From: Nepenthes gracilis
Lineage: Eukaryota; Streptophyta; Magnoliopsida; Caryophyllales; Nepenthaceae
Reading direction: 5' to 3'
Length of the DNA: 64,000 nucleotides
NCBI GenBank assembly: GCA_033239525.1
Contig: BSYO01000009.1
Location: forward strand, 19,923,299 to 19,987,298
Shown: positions 48,683 through 62,274 of the stretch, piece after piece
Position numbering within the stretch: the stretch's first letter is position 1
Layout of the letters: each line of letters opens with the position of its first letter
Program-made: the position numbers and the translations under genes
The notes under the pieces: generated by a model
Databases searched by the model: none
Told to the model about the DNA's origin: nothing
The model's input: only the letters and a program-made list of their open reading frames with translations

Positions 48683-49619
48683 ATACATAAGTAAAGAAAT
48701 ATTGTTAACTTATGATAATTAGAATATAATTTTACCATGTTAATATTATATGGCATGATAAAGAAGCCCGATATTTCCTAAGTTTTTATGAAAGTGATGA
48801 ACAGTGAAATGTTCGATACCCAACTGAAGAGCTTGTGCCATAATTGAACTAATTTGGAGTTCTAGTCTATGCAAGATCAAGTTGATAAATCGATGTTGTC
48901 ATGAACCCGAACTGATGAGCGGAAAATTCCAATCGAGTTAAGTCATGTTACATGCTTAATCCAAGCTGATTTATGCATTTGGTTGCATTAAAATTTTAAA
49001 AGATTAATAATAATAAAATAATAAATAATTATATAATAAAATATTAGATTTATATAAAAAGAATCTAAAAAAAAAAAGAAAAATATTGATAAAGAGGAAG
49101 ATGTTTTACAATTTTTTTTTTTTAATTTAAAGTTACAAGATGAGACTATTATTTTTTTATTTTTAAAAACTTTATATAAAATCCCAGTACAGAATACTTT
49201 AGGAGTAAAGAATAAATAATTGTTCAATTTATTAATTATTTCCACTATGTTATTTCTTTTTTTGGAGCTGATATTTTATTTCCTAGCTTTGGTTTTGTCC
49301 TGTCTTAAAATAATAAATTTAACTATCAATTGTCACTAATTATTTAGATTTTATCCCCTTATTTTCTGTCTCAATTTTGAGTCTTAAAATATTAATAAGG
49401 TTGTTTTGTTATAACCCTGAGGTTAAATATTCAATATATAAATGTAATTTTTATATAATATAAGATAATATTATATATGTAAGTGTAGATGACTCTTAGG
49501 TTATAGTAGTAAAAAAAGGGCGGATATATACAACTTTATATTAAAAATTATTTACATAACTAAAGTATATAATATAAGTTATTGATACGTTTCTAAATTT
49601 GAATTATTATATAAATTAA
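48683..49619. other. AT-rich intergenic DNA
   Basis: Contains poly-A and poly-T runs near 49070 and 49112. No gene, RNA or bounded repeat recognised. Confidence 0.45.
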
Positions 49620-50880
49620 GGAGCCACCTGATCTTTTACGATGAGTCAATTTGAGGCAGGTTCGATTTTTGCCTATTATAACCTAGGTTCTACGCAACAT
49701 AATAAACAAATAAAGGATCAAAAAATTGACAATATTCGTTCTTTAATATATCCTTTAATACGCAAGTAAAAAATCTTTTTGTAGAAAAAAAAATGTAGAG
49801 GATGAAAAGTGCACTTGTGCACGGATGATAGAATTGAGTGTTTGGGCACTCGAGCGCTGGGTGGTTCAGAGGTATGCTCAACTAGGGGGCAGTTTAGGGG
49901 TGTGCCCGACTGAAAAGCGACTTTGAGATATAGGGGACTTGACTCCAAAGAGTACACCTTACAAGGGGCAGCTTCGAGATAAATGCAGTTGTGGGAGAAT
50001 AACCGCTTGGAGGAGGAACTATTCGGCTATAATGATGGAGAAAGGAATGCCTGTTGAACTCCTCTTCAACTACCAGCAAGGGTGGCTTTCTACATCTTGC
50101 TATACAAATCATTTTCACTATCCCGGTGGCGTGAGAGTTTAGAGTAGGCATAGCACTTACACAGTCGTAAGCCTAGATCGGAGGATTGTTTTGAAAGTCA
50201 AGGGTGCTCCTACTCTTCAAGGGGTAGCCCTTTAAGCTAAGTAGGGAAATGCAATAGTGAGCATATCCTATCGACCCATTTTGCCTCTGCTCTGCTTTCT
50301 TATCTCTCCTGGGGTTCTATTTTTTGGAGTCTTCACTTTCATCCCTTCCTCTCTCCCTTCCTGTGAAGGAAAAGTGGAGTATATATATAGTAGGAGCTAG
50401 TTTTGCTACAATGGGACTCACGGTTAGCGACGGTTACTCATGCGAAGTTACTGAGCTATCCAGGTGATTTTGGCAAGTGTCCCTGCTGATTGGGGGGACG
50501 CTGTGCCATGATTGGCTGATAAGCTAGATGAGTGCTCTGTGTCGTTTGGAGGAATATGCCATAAGGGCGGATATCCTGCGAATATTCGCTGGGTTGGAAG
50601 AAAAATTAGCGGTTGCGCAGGATGGACAACCACAAGCGCGGCATTGCGCACAATTCTAATCGCCCGCTTTCTACTAAATAGTTTCAGATCGACCTACTTA
50701 GGCCAGCTATATTACTATCTGGACTTCAGGTCTTGGGTTGCAATGAACTTCTCCTGAGCTATTACTTTCCCTGCAAGTCGAGTTTTGAGTTAACCCACGG
50801 TACTGAACCTATCAGTTATAATACAATAATATTATCACCTAATGATCACGTGAACCCTTTCACCGAGGCCAATTGATATT
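49620..50880. repeat. Dispersed repeat, copy B of the three-copy family
   Basis: Begins GGAGCCACCTGATCTTTTACGATG-like, then has AACCTAGGTTCTACGCAACA, and the phrase AAAAATCTTTTTGTAGAAAA followed by ATGTAGAGGATG. Next comes a short irregular array with GTATGCTCAACTAGGGG, GTGCCCGACTG and CAGCTTCGAG words. Copy C at 62275 has close equivalents of each in the same order. Open frames up to 85 codons are not gene-like. Edges approximate; class unknown. Confidence 0.5.
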
Positions 50881-51973
50881 TTAGTTAGAATAAGAGTCTG
50901 TTTAATATATATTTTAAAATAAATTAAAAATATTAATTTTTTAAAAAATAATAAATTAGGTATTGTAAAAAAAAATTATAAACAGTCAATTGAATTTTTT
51001 TAATTTTCCAATATTTTTAGTAATTACTTTATAAATTCCAAGATTAGTACTTTCTATAACGATTTATAGCTTGTCTTAACAAATTCTAATACAAAATATC
51101 TATGAAGTGACAAAAATTACTTTTAGAAAAGACAAAAACTATAAGTTTATTTTTATAATAATATTAATTTTAAAATTTAATAAAAACACCAATGAACAGA
51201 AAAAGCAACCGCCACTAATGTTATCATCATGATTCATATAAGGTAAAATTATTGGAAAAAAATTATAATAAAGTTTAAAAATATTAAATAAATATTAAAT
51301 ATTTATTTCTTTCCTCTCACAATATTAAAATACAAATAACAAGAGGGCCCCCTTGTACTACTTGCTATAAATTATGGAAGAGACAGCTTAGAAAATTCCA
51401 ACCTCCTAGTGTGAACTTTGCTTCAATTCCAATTCACGTGGAATGTATTTACACTAGGTTAGCGACGTGTTCACACATAATTGCTAAATCCAACGGCTCA
51501 AAAAATTTGACAATATATCAAATTTATCATCATATTTGATAATATTAACAAGTTATTAAAATATATACATAGGAAAACCAATTCTTAAATATTTCGAATA
51601 AAGTAACATAATCTACACATATTATGATTGAATTATATGATAATTTTCATAAAGTATTTTTGAATTATTTTGTTTTATTTTGAGATATTTGATGATATTT
51701 TTAGTTTATACTAAATAAAATGATATTTTAAAAAAGCAATAGAATAAAATAATAAAAATAATAATTTAAGAATATGCTTAATATTTTTTTTTAAATATCA
51801 AATATTATTGTTTATGAGTATTAATAATTTAATTATACGAATATCATACTCTTGTCATATTTGTTAGGAGATTGCTAGTGTTTTATCTCAATAACCGATA
51901 AATATATTTAATTTTTAATTATTTTAAAATAATTAAAATATAATTATTTATTTAAAAATAAATAATTAACGTA

Positions 51974-52004
<31 letters not shown>

Positions 52005-55000
52005 GAGAGAGAGAACATTTCCAATTTACTTATTGGGAAGGGCGTTGCCGTGTGAGTCAGGGGAGTGTTCAGATAACGACCCAGCTAACGCGGACAAAGC
52101 TTCACCGTGCGGTCCAAAATACCCCAAACACGGTTCATCAGAAGCACACATGAAAACTCGGATAAAGGGTATTATCGTCATTCAGTTGCGTAGTGTGAGT
52201 ACGGTCACGTCCGTCTACAATGATACAAAACGTGGCAAGATGGTGACAAAAGCAATGACGTGAAGCCACTGACGACAGAAGGTGACGTTTTCCCTCGCAG
52301 CGAATTGGCTTTACCAACTCTGTGTGGTCGCGAGTGGTCTCACTCTCCAAAGAAAAAGTAAAAGAAGGTTGGTGTTGGAATTCTCAAATCGGAACCGTAG
52401 ATTGGATACACGGTGATCTGACGGATTTGGATTACTCGATACATCTATATTTCATTTTCCAAGATTAAAAAAATGATAAAACAAAATTTAAAACTTAAAA
52501 AATTTTAAGAGTTATTTTTTATATTTTTGTAATTAAATTAAATATTTGATAAATATTAATATTATAAAAAATTATATATAATTTTTAAATTTTTTATTCT
52601 TTACTAGTAAATTTAAAAATATATAAAGTACATCTCATTCAATTAACGTAACCCCATTTCGAGATTTGTGGGACCGTGCCGCGTCTCCTCACCGGTGAGA
52701 TTTAATTCATTGGAGAGGTGGGGCTTAAATTTATTTTTATTTTTTTATTTTTTAATTTTTTATAAAATTAAAAGAAAGTAATAATTATAATTTTAAATAT
52801 TTATTAATTATATTTTTAAATACATAAATATAATTCATATCAATTTAATTATTTTTATAAAATACTAACTCAAATAAAATTAAAAATATAAACAAATTTG
52901 GTTATATGCTTGATCAAATTGTTATTATTTATTAAATGTATATATTTATATTTATATTTTATAATATTATAAAATATTAATTTTACAATAACACGTTCTT
53001 GAAAATTTTATTGTATTAGTATGATTTTAATTTATAAACTCACAAAATAAATTTTATAATCAAGCTATTAAAATATTGTTACATAAGTAGAAAATATTTT
53101 ATAAATTTATAAAATAATAATTTTATAATTAATATTTTAAAAATATTATCATATAATTCAAGTTTAAAAAATATATTATTAAAAAAATTTAACAACAAAA
53201 AAATAAAAAATAAAATTTTAATAACAATAGCAAAATTAAAATAAGACTTTTATAAAGAAGATGGAAAAAAAAAAAAAAAAGGTCCTGCGACACAGCGCTT
53301 CCCAATCCCCCATCTCATGATCTAACTGTTTGGTTTAAATTTTTTATAAAAATATTAAATAAGATGTTTTTAAGTAATAATATATTAAATAAATATATAT
53401 ATATATAATAAAAAAGCAACGAAAAATCTATTATTATATCTTTTTAATTTTTTCAAAAAAAAAAAAAAAAAACTAGGTGCCCAACGTTTTGTAGCCCCAC
53501 CCGCACTCAAAATTCTACCCATATGTATTTATCAATTGGGACTTATTAAACTTAATTAAAATTAAATTTAAATTAGATATTAATTAGGTTTAGATATGTA
53601 TTTATAGCAAGCGAATCGAACCATGCAAGGCCCAGTTATCTAGGCTAAATATTTTAACCATATCTGTTTATAAGTTAAATCAGATCGATTAAAAACAGTT
53701 TACATGTATATATTTTTTATTTTTGATATGCTTATTTAAAAATTTATATTAACATATAAAATATTTAAAAATATTAAATATTTTAAAATTTATAATATTT
53801 ATGACAAAATATTATGTTTGTGAATATTTTAATAAATGATTTTTATATAAAAAAATTTTAATTATATAAAAATATAATATGTTAAAATATTTTTTTAATG
53901 TGATGTTTATTTAAAATAAAAATATTTTTATACAAATTTTATAATCAATGTAGGTTTGAGCCATACTGGTTATTTTTATCAGTGATCATATTTGATTTAA
54001 AAAAAATTAATTAGACCTAAATTTATAACTATACCAGTCAACACTATTTTAAAAATTAATTAAATCCAATAAAAACTTAGTTTAATGACAAAATATTTGC
54101 TAGATATTTTTTTATTATAAATATATTTGTTATGAAAAAGTTATTATTATAATTATTTGAAGATCGGACAAAATTAATTTGATCAAGTTTTTTATCTGTT
54201 ATCAAGCACTATAAATATTATATTATTTTAAATTTTAATATCTTAGGTTTGACTCGATATTTGGGTTTCTTAAATTTTATTTATTTAAGAAAAAATAAAA
54301 AAAATTATCCAAGTTTATTTATTTATTTATTTATTTCCTTCTCGTACAAAAGTTGTGACATTAGATTGGTCTAATTTTAATATGTTCTAGTCTATACTAT
54401 AATTTACAATGAATTCAACAATATCCTTTGGTTTTCTTTTTATTTATTTATAAAATTGGAAAATAATATCCTAAAATAGAAACAAAAAATATATATGAAA
54501 TAAACATATCTAGGCTACTTAACTTGAAAAAAAAAAAAAACCAAAAATATTCTATAAACTTAACAAGTGAAAATGTGTGCTGTGTTTGGAGATTCTATAT
54601 CTGCAAATGAGCTTGCATACCTTTACAAATATATTATTTTTATAGATTTTATTTATTATTTTATTTATAAATATGTTAATAATCAAATAATAATATAAAA
54701 TCAGGCTTAAACTTATATTAAATACAAATTTATAAAAATTAAATATCAGTTATATTACCATTGCTTTTCAAATTCTATTTTTAGCAAAATGGGACATTAA
54801 AATAAGGTCTATGATCTTTGAGCATAAAGTGATGTTACCCTTCAGATTTAATTATTTTATAAATTTGTCACTACATTTAATGCAACTTTTCAACTGTGAA
54901 AAATAAGAAGAGAACAATTCTTTGACTAATTCTTCAATTATTAAGGCTCTGTTAATTCTTTGATATATATTTTTAACAAAATAAAAAAATATATTGAATA

Positions 55001-55350
55001 TTTTTAAATTCTTATTTTTTTTCCATTACCAATTTATAATCAAGTTAAAAAATTTTGGATTATTTTACTGTATTTACAAGAAATTTATAATTTTTTTTAT
55101 AAAAAAGATAATTCTTATTCTAAAAGAAAATGAAAAAGCTTCTCTAGATTTTTTCGAGACACGCACATATAATTGTAAATTTGCAACAAATAATTATTTA
55201 TAAAATATTATAAAATATATTTTGTATTTATTATTACGTCATATCCATTCATAATTAAAAGTGAATATTAATTTAGAAAAAAAAAATTATTTAATTTTTT
55301 TTTAATTACGGCCTCATCCATTTTATCTTCAAAGGTGAAAAAAGCCGGTC
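50881..55350. other. Long AT-rich intergenic interval upstream of the WRKY gene
   Basis: No gene recognised. It includes a (TA)n run at 51972-51991, a GC-richer island at about 52020-52450 listed separately, a second small GC patch at 53280-53325, and an (ATTT)n run at 54314-54337. The remainder is AT-rich with decayed sequence. Confidence 0.5.
52022..52450 (+). promoter_or_regulatory. GC-richer island with a TGACG cluster, function unknown
   Basis: An isolated mixed-composition block between very AT-rich flanks. Three TGACG words on the + strand lie at 52256-52260, 52270-52274 and 52283-52287, spaced 14 and 13 bases, with a CGTCA near 52168 and further ACGT cores nearby. TGACG pairs are the binding sites (as-1-like) of plant TGA bZIP factors. 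No open frame of credible length follows, so it may be an orphaned promoter, a distal element of the WRKY gene 3.3 kb downstream, or chance. Confidence 0.35.
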
Positions 55351-55594
55351 TTCTTTTTAAAGGGAAATGAACGCTTTCAACAAGCGCGTGAGCGTGGAAA
55401 AACCAGAAAAATACGATATAATTATTGGGGTGAAATTTCCATAAGGAGGAAATGAAATTGCTTCGAAAGAATCACTTCGTCGCCATTTCCACTCGCTTTT
55501 CTCTCTCTCTCCGTCTCCACATAAACAAGTCAGCAACCCTTCTCCATCCGCCATATTCGTCCTACGCTTCGCTTTCTTCCTTAGTAGAAAACGG
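55351..55594 (+). promoter_or_regulatory. Probable 5' leader of the WRKY gene, with an overlapping upstream ORF
   Basis: Composition rises out of AT-rich DNA near 55330, with a CT-rich leader TTCTCTCTCTCTCCGTC at 55498. An upstream ATG at 55452 opens a 60-codon frame ending at 55634, in a different frame and overlapping the WRKY start by 40 bases. If the transcript starts before 55452 this would reduce WRKY translation. The transcript start is not visible. Confidence 0.45.
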
Positions 55595-58158
55595 ATGCAG
55601 ACGAACAAAATGGAATCGCCGACGAGGGGGATAACACCAGGTATCCTGCTGGAAAAGATCGTCGCCGAGCTGATGAAAGGTCGAGATTCAGCCAGCGAAC
55701 TCCGGCGTTTCCTTAACAGTGGTAAATCGCTTACTGACGAAGTAGAACTCCACGATCTCGCAAAGAAAACGGAAGCTTCATTCTCGGATTGTCTGTCGCT
55801 TCTAAGTACTATCACAGCTGCCGAGGCTGAATATCTTCTGAGCTCCGAGAACTCTGCTGCTCTAACTAATTGTAAGTCTGAAGATCCAGGCTGGATTTCG
55901 AAGGATCGCACGGCAAAAGAGCGGAGAGGATGCTACAAGAGGAGGTAATTACAGTTGTAATTCAAGCGATTGACTAATTATTTACTATTTAAATTGGTTT
56001 CACTGCAACAAATTTGGGGGCCACACATCCGCACCTACCCCGAATCCTAACTGCAACACTTGTTTCTTCAATACTTTATGGATTTACAACGAGTTTTTCT
56101 CTATTATTACACAGGAAAAAAAATTAAACCAATTTAAACAGAGATATTTTGATCACCTCTCGCATATGTCGATTTCAATATTTCAAAATTTCACTATTTA
56201 GTTTAAGTATGAAATTTAAATCTTCTTTGAATGCAGACAAGCACAGTACAACGAAATTTCATTTCTGATGAATAAAGAAAAAGCGATTCAAAACAGGAAA
56301 ATTATAATCGACACACGATTGGCTTTTCCTTCTCTGACTTGATGGGGGTTAGAGTCCCACGCATTGTTTCATGATTGACTTTGTGTAAAATATACTCAGA
56401 AATCCAGCTAAAAATCTTTAATTAGAGTTAACCTGTATGATCGAAGTTTATTGAGATATATAATATCATTCATTAATTACTATTTATTGGAGGAGTTTGT
56501 TTTGTTTTATCTGGCATATAAATTGATGTTCGATCTCTAGCAGCATTAATTGGTTTGTAAATCTTGATGCCATCGAGTTGAAGTATTGAATTCTAACAAA
56601 TCATTGAAATTTTTTTGGTAATTTGCAGAAAGACTAGCCAGTCATGGTGGGTTGATTCTCCTAATCAAATGGCCGATCCTCACGCTTGGAGAAAATATGG
56701 GCAAAAATCGATCCAAAATGCAAAGCATCCAAGGTACTAAAGAAATAATCTTATAGCTGATATGGAAAAATGGAAAATCAAGTTTACGAAACTCTCTGTA
56801 TGCACAGGATTTATGGAAGTATTAGATCACATTAATTTATTTTATTCAATATTATCTTATATTATATAAAAAATTATTTTAATGACTTAAAATTGCAGCT
56901 ATCGGATCAAACGACGGCGACTCTCAAGTTGGTTCAAGGCTACAAATAGACGAAATAAATAGACATCATATGCCATTTTTCACTCCAAGCACATTTCCAT
57001 ACATATTAACTTACAAAGTGACGTTGATTCAACTATTTCCTTTTTTGATGCTTTTGAAACTCAAACAAATGCACGCCTCCGTTTGTCCAGTGCGGGTTTT
57101 TTTGGAAAAATATGCAAATTCACCGCTTTATTGGAATCAGGCTTTTTTCGGGGCGTAGCATGAATAGTGGTATCGTGCCAATTGTGGTATCATGCTGCAT
57201 ATCCATAGGGTTCATGTTTGTAGCGCTTGGTATTTTTGTGTTGGTTTCCATATGAAGTTAAATTCACCGATCCCGAAGAGTGATTCCCATCCTAAGTTTG
57301 ATCAATTCCATCCATTCACTTTGATCCGATTTTATTTTATATAACTGTCCTGTTTGAAGGCTTGATCTGAAAAATTTACAATATGATGATATAAATTTTG
57401 AATAAAGATTAGTGCCCGTAGCAAAGGGATTGGGTAGAGTATGGTTACGTTGGCGACCCCTTAATTACTTTTTTCTAAATTTTTTTCATGGCCTTTTACA
57501 TAAAAATAAAGTTAAGTTAGATAATTATTACTATTTTAGTGTTTAATATTCTAACACTTTCCTGATATTATTGATTTGTGAGTGGCCCATGATGTGATGT
57601 GATATGACATGCAGGAACTATTATAGGTGCACGCACAAGTTTGATAAGGGCTGTCAAGCAAGCAAACAGGTCCAGCAAATCGGAGATGATCCCCCAATAT
57701 TCAGGACCACGTACAATTGTCACCATACTTGCAAAGCCCTCCTTAAACATCCTCAAATCATCGTCGATTCAGATGACAGATCCGGATCGTCTGTTTTCCT
57801 GAGCTTTGAACCATGCAGTCCAATGAAACAAGCACTGGATGATTCTTTCTTCTTCAGCATGATAAAGCAAGAAGACGGCTTCACCAAAGAAGAGCTGCCG
57901 ATCATGACCCAGAATCAATCTGCATCGTCTGATTATCTCTCACCCTTAGATCCAACGGTCATGGATTCCCCGGCACAGGTCGCTGGTTTATCATCCACCC
58001 CCGGGTCGGATGTGATTTCTGGGGCGTTTTCCTCTACAGCAAGCCCCCACAGTCTGAACATCGGCGGCCATCTAATGGTGGATTCTCATGGCTTCGATAA
58101 TATTGAAGAGATGCTACAGTTTGAATCTCAATGGGGTTTTCCTCCATTTGAAATGTAA
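55595..58158 (+). CDS. Group III WRKY transcription factor (WRKY70/54/46-like)
   Basis: Nuclear DNA-binding protein expected to bind W-boxes (TTGAC core). Exons 55595-55944, 56629-56733 and 57615-58158 join in frame to 332 codons plus stop. The N-terminus has a leucine-rich, probably helical stretch (ILLEKIVAELM...ELRRFL), then a basic patch (KERRGCYKRRK). The single WRKY domain (about residues 130-190) reads DPHAWRKYGQK and has a C-x7-C-x23-H-x-C zinc finger, the group III signature. The second intron falls after the PR of the domain, the conserved position for this group. The C-terminus is acidic and serine-rich, probably transactivating, and ends FPPFEM. ATG 55610 is an alternative start five codons in. 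Group III members such as Arabidopsis WRKY70 act in salicylate and jasmonate defence and senescence; that role here is inference. Introns (684 and 881 bp) have GT-AG ends. Confidence 0.94.
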
Positions 58159-58288
58159 CTTTGACGTATAAGTCGTAGAGAGACTGTCAAGCTAGACAGT
58201 GAACTCAGTTTCTCTTCAGTTTTTTTTTTTTTTTCCCCAGTTTAGTATTTATCACCTTCCGTATGATCTGTCTTCCTTGGGTGTAAAG

Positions 58289-58294
58289 AATAAA
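58289..58294 (+). terminator. Polyadenylation signal AATAAA of the WRKY gene
   Basis: AATAAA lies 131 bases after the stop codon, downstream of a T-rich tract at about 58220-58236. This is a normal plant 3' end layout. Confidence 0.6.
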
Positions 58295-58319
58295 AAAAAA
58301 TAGTAATTTCTGTGTCTAG

Positions 58320-60150
58320 TAATCTTCTGTTGAAACTCTTTTAAGCATTAACAATAATAACGACGACGATGAAGGAGAATTGATGAATTCAATGACTTTA
58401 AAAAGGCCATGGGATGGTTAAGCTTTTGAACTTTCTTCATAGGACCACCTCGTGGCGACATCAATGAGAGAGGATCCTCATACAATGTATAAGGTGGGTG
58501 GCTACCAACCTAAGTTATATCTAGGTTTATTTTATTTTTTATTATGGTACACCTTATATTATTTTAAGAGGAGAAAATTTGAAAAAGCACGGTTAAAATG
58601 AAATTAAGACGCATCTTCTGTTTAGAAAATCATAATTATCAAATTAAAAATAAATTATATCTAAAATAAAACTATTCAATGTTGCCTTAAAATAGAAGGA
58701 TTCTTTTTGATGAAATAAACCAAGCATATTTTATTGTCAAATAAGTGAAAGATTATTTGGTTAATATTTTAATATTTTTAGAAAAAAATATAAGAATAAA
58801 TATCATATTATTTGTTTAAAAAGCTAAAATATTACGTCTAAAAGAGTAATGAAAAATGGCAATAGTGGACTAGTGGGGGTATTCATTAGTGGGATGTTAT
58901 CGATAATGGATAATATTTTACAACCAAACGATATACTAAAAATAAAATAAAAATAAATATTATCAATAATATTTAATATCGTATAATTTCTCTCTGCAGA
59001 ATATATATTGTAAGTAATTTAAGTCTAATCTCACCTAGAGTTGGACAGACGGATCTAATGCAAATGATAATAGTCATTTTATTGCTTATTCTTATTGTTC
59101 ATTAATGCCGAGGCCTATTTTCTCCTAAGATCACATATGACTTCTCCTTAATATTACGAGGCAATATCTTCCTTTGTTTACTAAGTTCTTTTCCCATGGA
59201 AACTATTGCTCTAGTGGAATCTTTTTTAAGTAATTTAGCTGTATAAAGTATAAATTAACTATATAAATAATATGCTTTTTTTTTTCATTTTATTCAAAAT
59301 AAACTATAAGAATCAAATTTGAATGTCAAATATATCACTGTCAAAAGTCAAGTTATCAAAAAGATATTTCTGTTAAAAAGATCTAATCAATCAAATAAAA
59401 CTCATTATCAAAGAATCTTGAAAAAAAGCCACAACCATAAGCTAGATTGTTAGAGGACAAAACTATCGTAGGGCTGTCACTGTTAGAAAGCCAGCTATTA
59501 GTCTAGATAAAACACCAAAGAGGCCTAAGTTGATTACCACGATCAAAGGTATCGCGATGATGTTATAAGCTATATCCATAATGAAATTAATAATCCATTA
59601 TACAATGTCACATGATTCACTAACCAATAAGCTTAAAATAAGCCAAATTATTACCCATTATGCATTTGTTGTGCAAGCTTAATATAAAAAATTGTATAAT
59701 AAAATTACAGGATCATCACGCATTATATATTATATACACCATCGCAACACATATAGCATGATTTGAGGACATTAGTACGTCAAACACCAACCAAACATCA
59801 TAGCAACACATTTTCACTTTAACAACATTATTAAGTATATAACTTTACATACTCAATCAACATTTAATTCACCATTCATTATAAATGCTATTGTAAGAAT
59901 TGAGTAGAATAATAAAAGGGAAATAAAATATTTTCAGATATGAATATCTTTGTTAATATTTTTTTTAATTTTTTGATTATACATAACATTTTTATCTGTA
60001 TAAATTTTTCATTTTTACCCTTTGTTGATATAATTATCAAGTTTTTATCTACATAATGGTCTGTGTAAAACTTTATTGGAGTAAAATCTTCATATACTTT
60101 TGTTTTTTCATTGTTAGGTTGAGATTATAGAAGGAATTGAAGAGTTTATT
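58320..60150. other. AT-rich intergenic DNA downstream of the WRKY gene
   Basis: No coding pattern, RNA gene or bounded repeat recognised. Confidence 0.5.
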
Positions 60151-60155
60151 TATTT

Positions 60156-61074
60156 TGATGGGACAGCTGTAACGAGCCGACCCAAAAGGGTAAGTGGCCT
60201 GGAGTGTATAACGGCCTATTTATCCATGGGATGGTCAACGCTCAAATTGATCGAAAAAGACTTCCAAGCAAATCAGACGCAACCTAAAAAACAAACACAG
60301 CTCAAACTAAAATTGGCCCACGCACCATTTTTCGTGCACAACTGTCGTTTGCCCAAATTCTCTATAACTCTAAGGAAAGCAATTTCCTCTGTAACGGAAA
60401 TCCCCTAGAATTAAAGCGCATATCGGAAGGAAAACTCTAAAATCAAGGCACGACTCACAATAGCAACCTCAACATTCACTGCATGCAACATTTTTGCGGA
60501 AGGAGAAAATCTTCATTCTCGACCATTGTAACCCAGAATGGCGCCCACATTCACTAGAGGAAAGAAAATGGTAATCACATAAGGCGGGTATCCGCCTCAC
60601 CACCTAAGTAAGACAGTAAAGGCGACGACTATAAAAGGTCATGGAGGTTCACTCCATAAACACGCTCTTTGATATACTAAAACTTACATAAAACTTTTCA
60701 ACTCTCAAGTTTTCACTCGTTTTGCTATTTCTTCCGTTACTAATTTCCAACGAACTTAGTAAACGAAGAGGTCACTCTCAACGAGCACTCCACGATCAAA
60801 GCCGCTCTCAATGAGTGCACATCCAATTCTTGTTCTCAAATCCCTCTCCTTGCATTCATCCTCACATACTATGTTTTTATCTTCTTTTTTTTTTTTTGGG
60901 AAAGCCGTTTATTGATTTGAGTATCAAAGAATAAATTAGAAGCAAGTCCCGTCGTTTTTCTCTGATTTCTCGTGTCTATTGTGGTGTATAGGATCCGAGG
61001 CGTACAAAACGATAATCGGACTCTAAGAACAGTTGAACTCAAATCCGTCCAAAACTCAAATTCAGAACGTATCA
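60156..61074 (+). mobile_element. Solo LTR related to family 'A', target duplication TATTT
   Basis: Starts TGATGGGACAGC and ends GAACGTATCA. Pentamers 60151-60155 and 61075-61079 are both TATTT. TATAAAAG lies at 60630-60637. The last 120 bases (GTGTATAGGATCCG...CGTCCAAAACTC...) follow the same plan as the ends of the LTRs at 12549 and 48682, but the middle differs, so it is a related subfamily. Open frames inside are incidental. Confidence 0.8.
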
Positions 61075-61079
61075 TATTT

Positions 61080-62274
61080 AATTATAAAAGAAAAATGTAT
61101 TAGGATATCCAATAGTTGCATTTGAAATATTATTAAGGAGCATAACTTTCTAGCCACTAATTTATTTTTTAGGCTATTAATATAAATATATTTATAAAAT
61201 ATTATGTTATTTAAACAAATTAAAAAAATATATTTGAAAAATATCTTATAATACGCGTAAGCAACGAGTATGATTTGTGGGTTTTGGTAAGCTTGTTGGC
61301 TCTTTTTATTGCAAGGGGGTCCCCTATCATTTTCTATATTTTGTTTTACATAAGGCGTTGAAAATGATAAATGTTGAAGGGTATGAGGCTACCCATATTT
61401 TAAAGAGTTAGAAATTAAATTTAAATAAATAATTATAATTTAATAATTAATTTTTACTAATTTTTTTCTATCTCCTTAATTTTTTTATTTATTATAATAA
61501 CTTCTAATAAAAGACCAAAAAAGAGAAAGAGAATATCCTATAAAATTTTATAAAATTAAAATCAAACTTGTATATATATTTATATTTTAAAAAGAAATTA
61601 GAAACAATTTTTTATTTTCCTATTTTTATTTTTATTCAGAGTTATAAAATTTTGTGAAAATATATGTAGGAATATTTTGAACTTATATCGTTTATAAAAA
61701 CAGAGGTTAAGAAAAGCTCCACATTTAAATTTAAAAACTTTATTTTTTAAATCAGAAAAAATAAATTTATGTTTATTTGATAAATTATTCCTATTTACGT
61801 GTTTAATAGATAATTCCGTATTTTATATGATAAAAAAATTAAATTATTTTTAATTATTTAAATATTTTTTATTTTATTAAAAGTTAAACTAATAAGAAAA
61901 TAATTTTTTTAATAAAAATATCATTCTAAATCTTAACATTTATTTATTTTAACAGATAATTAAACATTCTTTTTCAGTTTACGACAATAGGTGGACATCA
62001 TCATTATATTCTGTCTCAAGAGAAGTCCTTAGCCGTACATATCTTTTTTGACATTAATATAAATTATTGCTTAGCTCAAAAAAATTAAAATTATGGTCAT
62101 CATTTTAAATCTTTTGATTAATATAGTATTAATATATCATTATAGTATGAAATTTCTAAATATTGAGATTTTTTTTTTCAATAATTAAAGTTATTTTAAA
62201 AATAATAAAAATATACAGATTAAGATAATATTTTTAATATGTCTTTAGTTCCAAATTATTCTATAGATTAGAGA
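61080..62274. other. AT-rich intergenic DNA
   Basis: No gene or bounded repeat recognised. Confidence 0.5.

Noticed and set aside
55357..55911. 184-codon antisense frame over WRKY exon 1
   Set aside because: A mirror frame of real coding sequence; no domain and no independent support.
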